Source of the DNA: Taenia hydatigena
Taxonomy: Eukaryota > Platyhelminthes > Cestoda > Cyclophyllidea > Taeniidae
DNA length: 64,000 bases
Reading direction: 5' to 3'
Assembly (NCBI GenBank): GCA_036345935.2
Contig: JADWOT020001139.1
Coordinates: 267,642 to 331,641, forward strand
Made by a program: the position numbers and the translations under genes. Below are positions 39,901-50,600 of this stretch, one piece after another; positions within the stretch are counted from its first letter, which is position 1; every line of letters starts with the position of its first letter. A model generated the notes under the pieces. That model made no database searches. It saw only the letters and a program-made list of their open reading frames with translations, and was not told where the DNA came from.

Positions 39901-40600
39901 TATTACGTCAGCAAAACACGTAGGTTCTGTGATTATTTTCCTTTCCAGTTGGGATCGATGGCTTAGTAACTCGGGGGCATCCACTGCGGGGCTTCGGTCA
40001 CTGCACCGCAAATCTGGCTACGCAAAGCTAGTTAAGGCAAACCTCTCATTGCATTGAACCTAGCCGAATTTCTTAGGCAGACTTAATAGTAATAGGCATC
40101 GACGTAGCGCTATTAAATGATCGAGTGTCAAGCATGATTTTGCAAGTCACTGATTTTTGGAGTATGCTGTGCATCTGAATGCAAATGTGAAGATTGCGCA
40201 CTCATTTTTTGTTTCAGTGCAATCAATCTAGCAGATTTGACTTACTCCTTACGGATACGTAGCTGCTGTGCGCTTTGCTAGTAGACTTGCTTTCAATAAA
40301 ACAAGGGGGCTTTACACTAATTGCTATCGTCTGTTATCCCATCAGTGTTACACTGAGGGTGGTTAGTCGCTTAATAATTGGGGAAATCGAGTTTAAAGTA
40401 CTAAAATTTATAGTGTGTCAGACTGATTGCAGTGCGGAGCATAAAGACAGATCAGCAAAAAATGGCATGCTTTCTTGGTACGAGAGTGCCACAAAAAAGA
40501 CGTTTTCATGTGTATGATTGACCAGAGGTTGCACATTACCACATTGCACAAGCAGAGCTACACTACTTAGAGTCAGTTATTGCAATGCTTCTAGCGGGGC
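33960..40600. other. No supported gene
   Basis: Only short unrelated frames. 35440-35640 is purine-rich on the plus strand, which explains the 110-codon minus-strand frame there. At 36300-36310 a GGTTCGAATGCC block resembles a Pol III B box without a good partner A box. Confidence 0.3.
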
Positions 40601-40609
40601 TGCACCTAG

Positions 40610-40990
40610 TATTTGCTAAATAAGCAAGGGATAGGCACTGCGTCAAATGCATACAAGCTTTCCCTTCACCGGGCTCTGAGGCACTTTCCGCACCGTGACG
40701 CGGTAGTGATCATTCAGAACGCAAAAAGGAAGGGGAGCCCTCAAAGAGGTGATCGTGAAACGGATATATTATGCATGATTGCTGCGGAAGAGAAGAACAA
40801 GTGTCGCAGGTAAATAGGCATAGAAAAGTGTGCCAATTGGGAAACAAAGGTGAAATTGAAGTAAAGGTATGGCAGATTGCAAGGCGATGCTGAAGCAAAT
40901 AAAGCAAATTTCAATTTTTGGGCTTTGTGTGCGACAAATTCAATCGCGTATTTATCTGTAAAGAAAACTTAGTTAACCGATTCTAGAAAT
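40610..40990 (+). repeat. R5 dispersed repeat, copy 2
   Basis: Same-orientation partner of 8540-8975, with the shared landmark GTGCCAATTGGGAAACAAAG at 40831-40850. Divergence and indels are spread along the alignment. Similarity is lost after AAATCAAG near 40990. Confidence 0.65.
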
Positions 40991-40994
40991 CAAG

Positions 40995-41890
40995 TGCACA
41001 CAGCGAACAGAATAAATAGGAGTTTATATGCAAGATTAACACTACTTTTCATGTTAATTGATATGTGGATACTTATAGCCAAACTAGCCTATTCAAGACA
41101 AAACATATATAAAGCAATGAGAATTTGATTCAAATGCACCGCTTAACACTTGGCAAGCGGCCATCTATGCCTTTAAGTCGTAACAACTGCGTACCCTTTT
41201 TCTTCTTCACACTCACTATGGGCTGCTTTTAGTTTGAGAAGCACTTAAAGGTTTCTTTAACCCAAGTAGTGTGCCACAAAACTGCTATCTATCCCTTTTA
41301 TATGCTAATTCTACAGCTAGAAGAGCCACACTCCTAATACATGGTCATAAAGTGTTTTGAGACAATTAAAAGGCTTCCATGGGAAATTTTCCAGCAGATC
41401 AAGCAAATTAGATCCCAGACATGTCTTGATGCCATTGTCGTTTTTATGCCAATCAATGATCATTGCAAAGTTGCACTTCTTTAAATTATATCAGTTAGTG
41501 ATTATAAAATACAAATCTCTTGCCAATACTTTGGTATTTCTCCTCCTCTATTGGTGATTTATATCAAGTAGGATTAAGCAGCACAGCACAGAATTCGGAT
41601 TTCAAATTGCATTGTAGACATTGCCCTCCATTGCTTTAGATCAAAATGCTATTTGTTGCTAGAACTTCATAAGTACGGCGACATTTCCGAAGGTAATAGA
41701 AAAGAAGTCAGTGGCCTCCAAGCGATTTTTGCAGTACAGAATTAGGCAATCTTAGGAAGCGTATGTAAAAAAGTAATGCAAAGGACACATTAATTGGTTG
41801 AAAGCTTAGTAACTTCTATTTGAAAAACTCGCGACGTGACAGCACTGCCCGAATTTGTCGCCTGCTCCTCCTCTGACATCTCTCACTTAC
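40995..41890. other. No supported gene
   Basis: AT-rich sequence without repeat copies or open frames of note. Confidence 0.3.
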
Positions 41891-41897
41891 CACTCAC

Positions 41898-41947
41898 CCA
41901 AACAGACAATGATGGTGAAGCCCTGCATGATGATGTCCACATCAAAG
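41898..41947 (-). CDS. Candidate 50-nt internal exon, hydrophobic
   Basis: On the minus strand a pyrimidine-rich TCCTATTCTTTTCAG acceptor precedes 50 bases, followed by the donor GTGAGT (41892-41897). In one frame the exon reads FDVDIIMQGFTIIVCL, mostly hydrophobic, which would suit part of a membrane segment. A second well-bounded exon candidate lies 535 bases upstream at 42482-42564. Family unknown; the reading frame is not fixed because I could not join the two with certainty. Confidence 0.3.
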
Positions 41948-42481
41948 CTGAAAAGAATAGGATGATTTAAGAGAAACCTTTGAGAAATAAATCAGTAGTG
42001 CTGTTGGGTGTGGAATCTGGTGAAGTTGATCGGTTCCTAGCTGCGGAAACAACAAGAACTTTGAAGACTAATCCCGCAGACCCTTCTAACTCCCAAGTAG
42101 GGTTCAGGCTCTAAAAGAGTAACAAAGAGAGATCACGGAAAAATGACAACAAAGCGACAGGAAGAGAAGATGAGACCTTATAGAAAATTGCTATGGTTAA
42201 GTTTAAAGAAGAATGCTACGGGAGGAACTCGAGCTCAAATCGGGCAAATCAATGTTCCAGTTAGACTCCCGATATTATTAATCGTTAAGCACTAAAAGCG
42301 CCTTAAATGTAATGTAGCCGCCATGCTGCCTAGCTAATTACCTTAACAGCCGTACTTTAGTGATTTGTGTGGTTGAACTGCTGATGTTTCAAATCCCCCA
42401 TCACAAATTTTATCGAGCTTGGATTTCCATGATTTAATCTCTGTGCTTTTAGGCTCAAGCCAAGGCATCCCTTCGCCTCAC

Positions 42482-42564
42482 TTGCACCGCTTGCGTTTGC
42501 ATCCGGACAGGCGGCTGTAAAAATAGCTGTTGCAGTATAACTACATGGCACAAGGTCATATGAA
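42482..42564 (-). CDS. Candidate 83-nt internal exon
   Basis: Minus strand, bounded by a TTTTAGTTCCCCCCTCAG acceptor and a CAA|GTGAGG donor. With entry in phase 1 the frame is open throughout and reads HMTLCHVVILQQLFLQ and onward, ending in phase 0. It may belong with 41898-41947 to one minus-strand gene. Between them lies another open stretch after a TTACTCTTTTAG acceptor (41967-42114 region). No domain recognised. Confidence 0.25.
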
Positions 42565-42669
42565 CTGAGGGGGGAACTAAAATTAGTTCAAACACAGGAT
42601 GACTCAAAATTGGCTCACACAGTTGTGGATGCAACTGTGCTAAAGTGCAGTTCGAAGAGAACATAGCAG

Positions 42670-44725
42670 ATTTTATGCTAAGGTTGCGCCTGCTAGGCCA
42701 TAATAATCAGTGTCGACCAAGAGGAGACATTTGAACCCCATCAAAAGGTGTGATTCTTTACTTAGACGTTGTCATACCTTAAATTTTACACTCAGTTTAA
42801 AGAGCAAAAATTAGGTAGAAATTTCTTGCAAGTAGATCTACTAGGCGGCAGAACGCTTAGCAGTATGAACTGAGTACAAGAAAACTCTGGTGTTTGGGTG
42901 GCACGTCACGTCATCGGATTGATTGCAGTGCAGTAGTTCACAAAGGCGACAAATATGCAGGCGCTGGCTGAATTGCGTAGGGTTAATCTGAGTATGATGA
43001 CAAAGCGGCGATGTTGCTAACGTGTAAATAGACGTATGTATGCCCTCTCCGCTGACTTCCCGTCAATCATTTCTTTAACCAAAGACTGGAATGTATCACA
43101 GAAATGGATTTTCAAAGGTTCTTTGATAGGTTCTTAGCAACGAATCCCTTCCCATCACCTGAAATCCATTCCATGATTGCATAAATTTATGCAGATTTTT
43201 GAACTTAAGCTGCTCCATTTACCTTCTATACAGGCGGTCATAAAGAAGCTTACGCCGCCATTAATGATTGCTTAGTTGGGTAAGTGAGTAAAGAGAGGAA
43301 GGAAAGATTGGGCATGAATGCTTCTAGTAATGGCACCACGTCTAAATACAACCGTTTTTCTCTTGCAAAACCACTAGGAATGAAAGAAAATTTTAGTTAA
43401 GTAGAGTAAGTGCCGGTGAGATAGGGGACTGGGTTAAGAGTAGGATAGGGATGGATGGTAGATAGGAAGAGGAAGCCAAAGCAGGTGTAGAAAGAATAAA
43501 CTACCTCCATAATGCAACTGATAAAAAAGGGACAAAACTGTTTTAAAATATGTTATATATTTCCCATTCCATCAAGCGTTAGGTGCTCAAAAACGCATTT
43601 TCTGACCTAGTCTAATCGACTTTTCTTTCTTTGCCTCATGTTCTCACGCATTGACGTCGTCAATGTTCAATTCTGGAACACTTCAACATTTCTATCGATT
43701 CACATGCCTTTCTGTCTTTCCACATTCCCTCCTCCAGCACCGTACTCCCTCAGTTTTCATTGCCAATATAGACAATTTGCATTTTAATCACACCTGAATT
43801 GTCGGAATTTGCCTCAGGAACTCAAAAAAGCAGCGTACTGATTCTTATTTTTTGTACAATTTTTTAATCAAAGAAGATGAATTGAGCGCATCTCTACTAT
43901 TTTGTTCCCCTAGCTTTTCTTGTCAAAATAGACACTCCTTCCGCCGGACATGAACTGCCCTAGTCTCTTGCAGAAATAAATGTGCCGCTGATTCCTGATG
44001 GATGAAACTAACGAAGCCTTGTACCCTTTCTAGTCCTAACTTCTTTGCTGAGCTATAATCCTTGCACAACGGTCACATCTAAATTGAAAAATAGTGAAAT
44101 GAGAACTGCTGCGAGAATTTACAAAAGAAAGCATGATACCAATTTTCAATTCTGATTAATTTGGGATCACATAAAGGCGAAAAGATTTTTGCTCTATATC
44201 AAGGCGACTGTTCCACTTCCTCCAAAAGTTGAGTTAACTGCCAAAAGTACCGTGGGTGTAGGTGGCGAGGCATAAGCATTTCACAATCTTGGATAACAGT
44301 CTCGATTGTATGCTAAATTCAGTTCAGCAAAGGTCTTAATAGGATTGCCAATTTAAAGACTGCTCATAACAAAGAAGGGGAAAAGAAACACCACGTGGTC
44401 TAAAAGGAGTAGAGCAAAACGTTAGTCACTTGCCGAGTAAGTAGTAACTGTTTTCTCCAAAAGAAATTACTATATTTTTCCTTGATCCAGCTTGGACTGA
44501 AGCTACTAACTAACTAAAAATAGAAGCATTAGGCTCATGTGAATCTTTGCTTGCAATTGCTACACTACTTCTCTGCACTTGAGTCCCAGAGCTGGTAAAA
44601 TAAGCTACTCCAGCAAACATCCGGTCACGATCATGTCGGTGTTGCAATTCTTACGCAACCCTTGTTTAGCCAGGTGCCCACAGCAAAGATATGTTCTAGT
44701 GACTCTTTTCACTTTATCATCTTAA
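42670..44725. other. No supported gene
   Basis: No repeat copy, RNA gene or convincing frame was seen. Confidence 0.3.
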
Positions 44726-44729
44726 CTAG

Positions 44730-44932
44730 GTCTTTTCCTTCTGTTGGTTCCTGATTGGCGCACTTCTCGAAGACTACTACCCTTCGATGACTGCCTTAAG
44801 CATGTGCAGCAATTCTGTTTGATGTCTATCTCATCGTCACCTCTGAAGCGCCTTTGCTCTCTGCTGCGATCCCAGTACTTGTTATCGCACAAGAATACGT
44901 CAGATACCTCGACGACTGAGGAAGGTCTATAG
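44730..44932 (+). CDS. Candidate 3-prime exon, unknown protein
   Basis: An acceptor-like TCATCTTAACTAG ends at 44729. One frame is then open to TAG at 44930-44932, giving about 67 codons. The stretch is more GC-rich than its flanks. The C-terminus is hydrophilic (SHKNTSDTSTTEEGL). The opposite strand is also open (44722-44937), so strand is uncertain. No family recognised. Confidence 0.2.
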
Positions 44933-45672
44933 TGCACGCAGTTATTATTAAATATAGTCCAATGTAAGCCTTGAAATGAACTGACTACATCAATGCTTGC
45001 ATTGAAATCCTATGAGTCCCAACAGTCAGCTCATTGAATAATGGTTACTTCCCTGTGCCATACTGCACCGCACAACCTCAAAAATGAGAAGGTCATGCTT
45101 CATTCCACAACTCTATCCTTATTCTCTACGCTGCATCCTTTTGATGCATTTTGGGATTTGTATTCTTATCTTCATTTTCCAACATTTTAACGAAAATCCA
45201 GCTTTGAGTGTAACAGTGAACAGAATAAAAACGATTGCATTAATAAAAGCAGCATGCTTGTCTTATGTCAAACATATGCTTTCTCGCAGAGCTAATAGCT
45301 GCTAAGTTTAGGCGGCCCGCTGCAGAACTCTAGAAAGCAAACAAGCAGGTTTTAATCATTTTACTTGAAAAACGCGCGTATAATTCATTAAAATACCTGG
45401 TGGTTTATAAATGCACGCCTATATGTTAATAATATGGCATTTCCGTGGTGACATCTAAGTATGACTTAACTCAGTGAATTACGATGTTTGCCCTTTTATA
45501 TCCATCGAGCATTCTTACTTAGTTTTACACAATCTGGAAAATCCCCTTTAAAATCTGTACGATTCACATGATCATGTTCTGCTCATTGAACCTCTTACCC
45601 TGCTAAGATATCAGTTTAAAGTAGGAAGGCAATATCTTCAAGTAAGCATCACTGAGAACTTACGGGTTTCGC

Positions 45673-45722
45673 TCACAGATTAGCGTATTTTCGCATTCCG
45701 CGAAACACATTGCGCCAAATGT
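45673..45722 (-). CDS. Zinc-finger gene, possible terminal exon
   Basis: A CCTCTTTTTTGTAG acceptor precedes it. Entered in phase 1 it adds about 16 residues after the last finger and stops at TGA (45673-45675). An alternative exists: the preceding exon could run on to a weaker GTAATG donor, and this exon, read in phase 0, would stay open to a GTAAGT donor at 45658-45663. The gene would then continue downstream. Confidence 0.35.
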
Positions 45723-47671
45723 CTACAAAAAAGAGGACACTAAGGCGTCACAACATGCACTCATTACAAAAATAAGTCCGTCAAAGGAACACTCACGAAT
45801 ATGATGCGAACGCATGTGATCTAACATCGCTTCGAACCCAGAATATCCTGAAAAGCATTCTGTACAGTAAAAGCGCACCTCCGAATTCGCCATTCTTTGG
45901 GCTGAAGCATTGTATAACGAAGCAAAATTTAGAAGAAGTTTGTGTGGGAAATCAAAGCTTCGGATGGAGAACAGTCCACGCAGGAAATTATGATTAAGGG
46001 TTAACAGATGCTCACTCACCAATATGCGCTCCGATGAAATGACTGAGAAGCAAAGAGAAGGTTACGAATTGATCGAGGCACACATGGCATACATTGTGTT
46101 CCCAGACTGTTCCGAGGATCAAAGGAAGTTTTACGACATGTAAGAGGACATGCGGTAAAAAACGGAGAGGTTTAATAATTATCCTTACTTTTCTGATGCC
46201 ACAAGAGCCTCCCGTAGGATCTGTGAGACGCCTGGCAAATCGGACAATGCAGTTCCAAGATGGCTAAAATGCGCCATGCATGCGCAAAAGAGGAGGCTAA
46301 GATTGTGAAGCGACTTACTTGAGTCAACTCTTCAATGCGCATCTCATCGTCATTCAGATTAAGTCAGAATCGCTTTACTTACTACATTTTATTTATGCAG
46401 CAACCTGATGCAAAACTAGTAGGCATAAGCACAAATACTTATTCACAAATACATGAATGCATTCGCACAGAGATATGCACCTAAAAATGAGAAATTCCTA
46501 CCCTGATGCTCTCGAATTAAGTGCTCAAGGCCTGAGGCAACGTTGGTGAACACGGCAGGGCAATTTGCACAAAGGTAGATAAACATTCTAACGGTGGAAT
46601 TGGCAAGTCGTGAAAAACTTGCGAAAGAACTTGTGTTGAATTAAACGGATAGGAATGTGGACTTCCCGGATCTGTTTTCAGCATTACATGTAATCAAATC
46701 TCGGAGGAGCGGAACTCGTAAGCAGGACCAAAGTTTGAGCAATAAGATCATGTAATTAAAGTTCATCGTAAAGATTTTTTGCTAAGAGCTCTAGTTAAAG
46801 ATTTATTACGAATTACACTTTCTTCTGTTAAGGGATAAAAAGGTGTTTGCCAATAATGGTTTTTAATGCACCGCGCATTTTCGAGGAGGATATTTTAGTA
46901 TGCTTGACCGAGACCAACATTATTTTTGCCATCAGATGGGACATACTGTTCACTAATCCATAACGTATGTAGGCGAAATCAAAATCGCAAATTAATTATT
47001 TATTTATTACTAATTATTATCATCAGACTTTTGTGAATCTAAGGCGGTACGGATGTTTGTAGCCCACGAACTTACGCCAAAACAGGTAACGACAGCTTTG
47101 ATATGTACAGTCATTATTTCTAATGTGACTACTGCCTCCTAATTGTCTGTCACAATCGCAACTAAAGCCAAATACAATTCATTTTACTGCAAAGATGGGA
47201 ACGCTCCTGTGGTAAGCGTTCTAAGAAAGGGAGTTAACGATCCCTTGTTTAAGAGGCAGTTTTAAATCATGTGGCTTGCAATTTATGGTTTAAATGGTCG
47301 AATTACCTACTGCTAGTTAAATATTTAAAATATCAGATCTCGTCCAAAGTCATCGGCAAATTCCAGCTTTCCTAGAAAAGATTATAACTGATTTTACATT
47401 CTATAGGCATGATGCAATCAAGAAAATGCTCTACTATTCGTCACAATCTTGCCAAGTCAGTGTTTCGGTGTACATCAGTTCGAATCCTGTTAATGTAATT
47501 ATTTGCTTGAACACAAACGTAGCAGAATTTAAATTTTGCATTTGAATCGTCAGCATTAGTGGCTTTAAATTTTCTTGGTCATGGTAAAGTGTCTGCACGT
47601 TGAGTACGTTTAACAGCCATCTCAACTATTAACTCACCAAGGAAAAAATCCCTTCCTCTGCTCGATGTCAT
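45673..47671 (-). CDS. C2H2 zinc-finger protein gene, multi-exon
   Basis: Proposed minus-strand gene, likely a nucleic-acid-binding nuclear protein (inferred from the domain). Four exons give canonical fingers: 46502-46587, 46189-46263, 46020-46106 and 45797-45901. Joined in order they stay in frame, because the introns between them are all phase 1 with GT-AG ends; intron lengths are 238, 82 and 118 bases. Two upstream exons (47445-47562 and a possible ATG exon 47638-47671) and a terminal exon (45673-45722, stop TGA) are weaker. If all are right the protein has about 180 residues. The 5-prime start, the 857-base intron 46588-47444 and the 3-prime end need transcript data. It is not assignable to a named factor. 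Confidence 0.7.
45797..45901 (-). CDS. Zinc-finger exon, finger 4
   Basis: 105 bases between a TTATACAATGCTTCAG acceptor and a GTGAGT donor (45791-45796), phase 1 at both ends. Encodes CTEC, twelve residues, then HMRSH, that is C-x2-C-x12-H-x3-H, with Phe and Met/Leu near the usual hydrophobic positions. Confidence 0.75.
46020..46106 (-). CDS. Zinc-finger exon, finger 3
   Basis: 87 bases, acceptor ...CTCGGAACAG, donor GTGAGT (46014-46019), phase 1 at both ends. Encodes CHVC, twelve residues, HFIGAH: C-x2-C-x12-H-x4-H. Its first codons complete the previous finger, supplying the second histidine in IWEH. Confidence 0.75.
46189..46263 (-). CDS. Zinc-finger exon, finger 2
   Basis: 75 bases, acceptor GCGCATTTTAG, donor GTAAGG (46183-46188), phase 1 at both ends. 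Encodes CPIC, twelve residues, then H. The second histidine comes from the next exon after five residues, so this finger alone is split by an intron inside its helix end. Confidence 0.7.
46502..46587 (-). CDS. Zinc-finger exon, finger 1
   Basis: Donor GTAGGA (46496-46501) in phase 1. Encodes CANC, twelve residues, HLIREH: C-x2-C-x12-H-x4-H. The upstream edge is uncertain: acceptors at 46588 (CCACCGTTAG) or further out fit phase 2, and ATG at 46584-46586 could even be a start. Confidence 0.65.
47445..47562 (-). CDS. Possible upstream exon with incomplete finger
   Basis: 118 bases, entering in phase 1 behind AATTTAAAG and leaving in phase 2 at a GTGACG donor, which matches the phase needed by the finger-1 exon. 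It reads KFCYVC and, fourteen residues later, a single His; the second His is missing, so the finger is degenerate. Splice sites are weaker than in the other exons. Confidence 0.35.
47638..47671 (-). CDS. Possible first coding exon
   Basis: ATG (47669-47671) opens MTSSRGRDFFL and meets a GTGAGT donor (47632-47637) in phase 1, the phase expected by the next exon 75 bases downstream. No promoter was identified. It is supported only by the donor, the phase match and the short intron. Confidence 0.3.
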
Positions 47672-47699
47672 TTTTACCACAAGAGAAGTCCGATACTTA

Positions 47700-50600
47700 C
47701 TTAGTGAGAAGGAAATCTAATTACAATCTTTGAAGACTATTCAGGATCTTGGATTGTAAGAGGATCACACGTCCTTTCCGCACATTTCTCTAGTACCATA
47801 TTTGCGAGCCTTATATCCTGACACCAGTTTATGCATGCCTGCATGCGCAATCGACTGTGAGCATGTATCTAGAAAATGGGGTAGAGGAAGCTATGTTGTT
47901 GCTTTCGCAGCCTGGAACACGCGCCAGCTAATATTTTACTGAGAATGGATATTACATGGTTCTGGTGATTGTTTTTCTAGAGCATACATGCCAGGCAGCC
48001 CTGCGCAGCTACATATCATTATTTTTTGTGAGACCAGAATGCAGCTTTCTGCTACGTCTTATAGCTATTTGTTCTCCTCCAGTTCAAGGGGTTAATAGGC
48101 TACAACTTCTTCCAGAACCACGACATCTCTCATATGTCGCAATGCAATATTTCTATAAATGCTTGTAAATATAGTACTTAGGTTATCTTTTGTCCAATAG
48201 AAAATTCTCTTACAGAATGCGTGTAAGACACCCCTATCGGTCTAATCCCATGCGCATGACTTTTAAGATGCACTTCATCAGCAGCGTTTAAGCAGCCTGC
48301 GGAAAAGTGTGCCAACGTCACTTGCTTTGGTTCTGTTTAAGATTCGACTCATGATTCCTGGCACTTTGTTGGGTGCAAAATATTAGCGATGAAGACGATC
48401 GGTTGAAACGCGGAAGAAATGGACTACCTAATAGCCAGTATGTACTTTTTTGAACAACTGTTTCTACTAATTGAACTCAGTAGTAATTTATTTCGCAAAA
48501 AGAAATGTCAGTTGAGTTTAAAAATTGAAGCTGATAAAGGCCATCCAGAGGTGTCAAACAAGTGCAGTGGTTGCAGAAATGTCCATTATGTACTACTACT
48601 CACCCTAAATGATAACTGACGTTAAGATCTTATGCAGTAGGGGTTGAAGCACACTTATGCCTTGCATTTTAAATGACCACTACCTTAAAAAGGCTGTTGA
48701 TGGTGGTACAGGTGAACACAGATGCCAACGCGGTGTCAAAGCTTGCGTTATTGAAGTGCGCAGCACCGTTTATTTTGTATGGGTTCATATGAAATCTCTT
48801 GCGCTGTTTTAGAACACTGACCAGAAATTTCCCCTAGGGCTATTGTTATTCTGTCTCGCGGAAGCAAAGCACTTTCCAATCCAGAGGTCACTTATCTCTG
48901 CGTACCTTTGTCGCATAAAACAGCTAATGATCTTTCTTTTGTAGCTAAAAGATTTGGTGAGATATGTTTTGCAGGCTTATTATAAATAAAGCTTTTCCAA
49001 GCTTTATTAGTGCCGTATCGCAGGAAGGTGAAACGATTGGCGTGGGACTCTTTCTCCAATTTTCTGGACTTGTGGGCTGTGATGACCTGACTGCATGCAT
49101 AACACATGCAGAAGAAATTGTCAACATATGGGTGTTTTAAATCTGCATCATTTTTGGCAAAAAGCAGTTCACTGAAGTGCGCGGACAACAGAGCGAATAT
49201 GAATTTGTGCTGCCACTATAACAATGACACTTGAATCATCCGAACCATACACTCTGACTGGCTCAGTGCCAATTATCCTGCGTCGATCAATGACACAGAA
49301 CACCACTAAAATAATCACTCTTCTTCCCTTCCCAACGAATTCAACACCTAATGACCAAAGGGGGATATTGCATTATAGCGACGGTATCAAGACCTAACAA
49401 CTACTTACCAAAAAATAAAAATACAGAAAGGTGTATGCGCAAAAGATTCTACACGAAAAGCTAGGTTGTAGGCTTATGTACATTATGGTTTTCAGTCAGA
49501 GACTTTATAACCCGCTTTTTGGGATCTGAAGAGTATCGCGACTTCTCTTTTCAGACATTGTGCACTTATTATGAGCCACTGAAACAATGATAAGTCTATT
49601 ACCAGCAACGCAATAGAAGGCATCACCCTCAGCTTAACAAGCTAGCAAAGAGGATATCATTTTTAGGCCAAAGAAGTTTTATGAAAGAAAGAAGGGAGAC
49701 AAACTGCCATCTTCACAGAGAATTCATCTACCTCTTTCATTGACTTTCTAAGTCGCTCTTGTCGATGCTGATTAAGGCAATGAATAGATCAGTGAATTTC
49801 ATGAAATTCTGGTAAACGGTGGGCCAACCTACTCCTCGCCAATTACAGGTAGCGATTTTTTGCCAAGGTTGGCAAAGAAGGGATGCGAATAGCCTGCTAC
49901 GCATTCATGCGAGATGGCGGGTTGAAGAGAAGAAGTGAGCAGGTCTAAATGAGCTAGTGACTGCAAGTAAACAAGGACTTCATCTTCCTGGGTCTATCGA
50001 AACAATGAGAATCTTGTAGTACAATTTGCTTCGTTGGTAAAAATCCATCTATTTATACGAAGGAGAGGACTTAGGAGAATAGTGGCGATGCGTCCGCATC
50101 AAGTGTACACATTAACTTTTCTTAGGAGCAAAGTCTATTGCTTTGCCAAGGCAGAAACAATCCAGTGTTATAATTAGGCAGTTCTTTAATGCCCCACCGA
50201 TTTATCTCTACCAGTACCCCCTTTATTTGGAATGGGTAGACAATTTTGCTAATTTTTGAGTCATCGCTGAATAGCGAATCTCCTGCGGCCTATTCTGCGA
50301 AAATGCAGCCCAGAAACCTCTTATGGTCGCTGCGACAATAGAGGGTCTCGCCCAACAGAACCTCACGAGAGCGGTACCATAGAGTGCCGACCTACAGCAT
50401 TTTGAGGAAGGAAAGCAGATTCTAACTCATGAGTCGACGCGTGAAGTCAAAGTCAGCCACCTTCACAACATCGACCAGCACGTTTTGGGTTTAAATCATG
50501 GTGGATAATGCGCCCAACTTGGTAATACCCAAGAGCCTTCTGCATTTAGTACATGGATGAATAAGTGCAAAATCAGCAAAAGTAAAATCCTAATTTAACA

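Noticed and set aside
47473..47486. AGTTCGAATCCTG on the plus strand, B-box-like
   Set aside because: Lies opposite the proposed zinc-finger exon and has no A box or cloverleaf.
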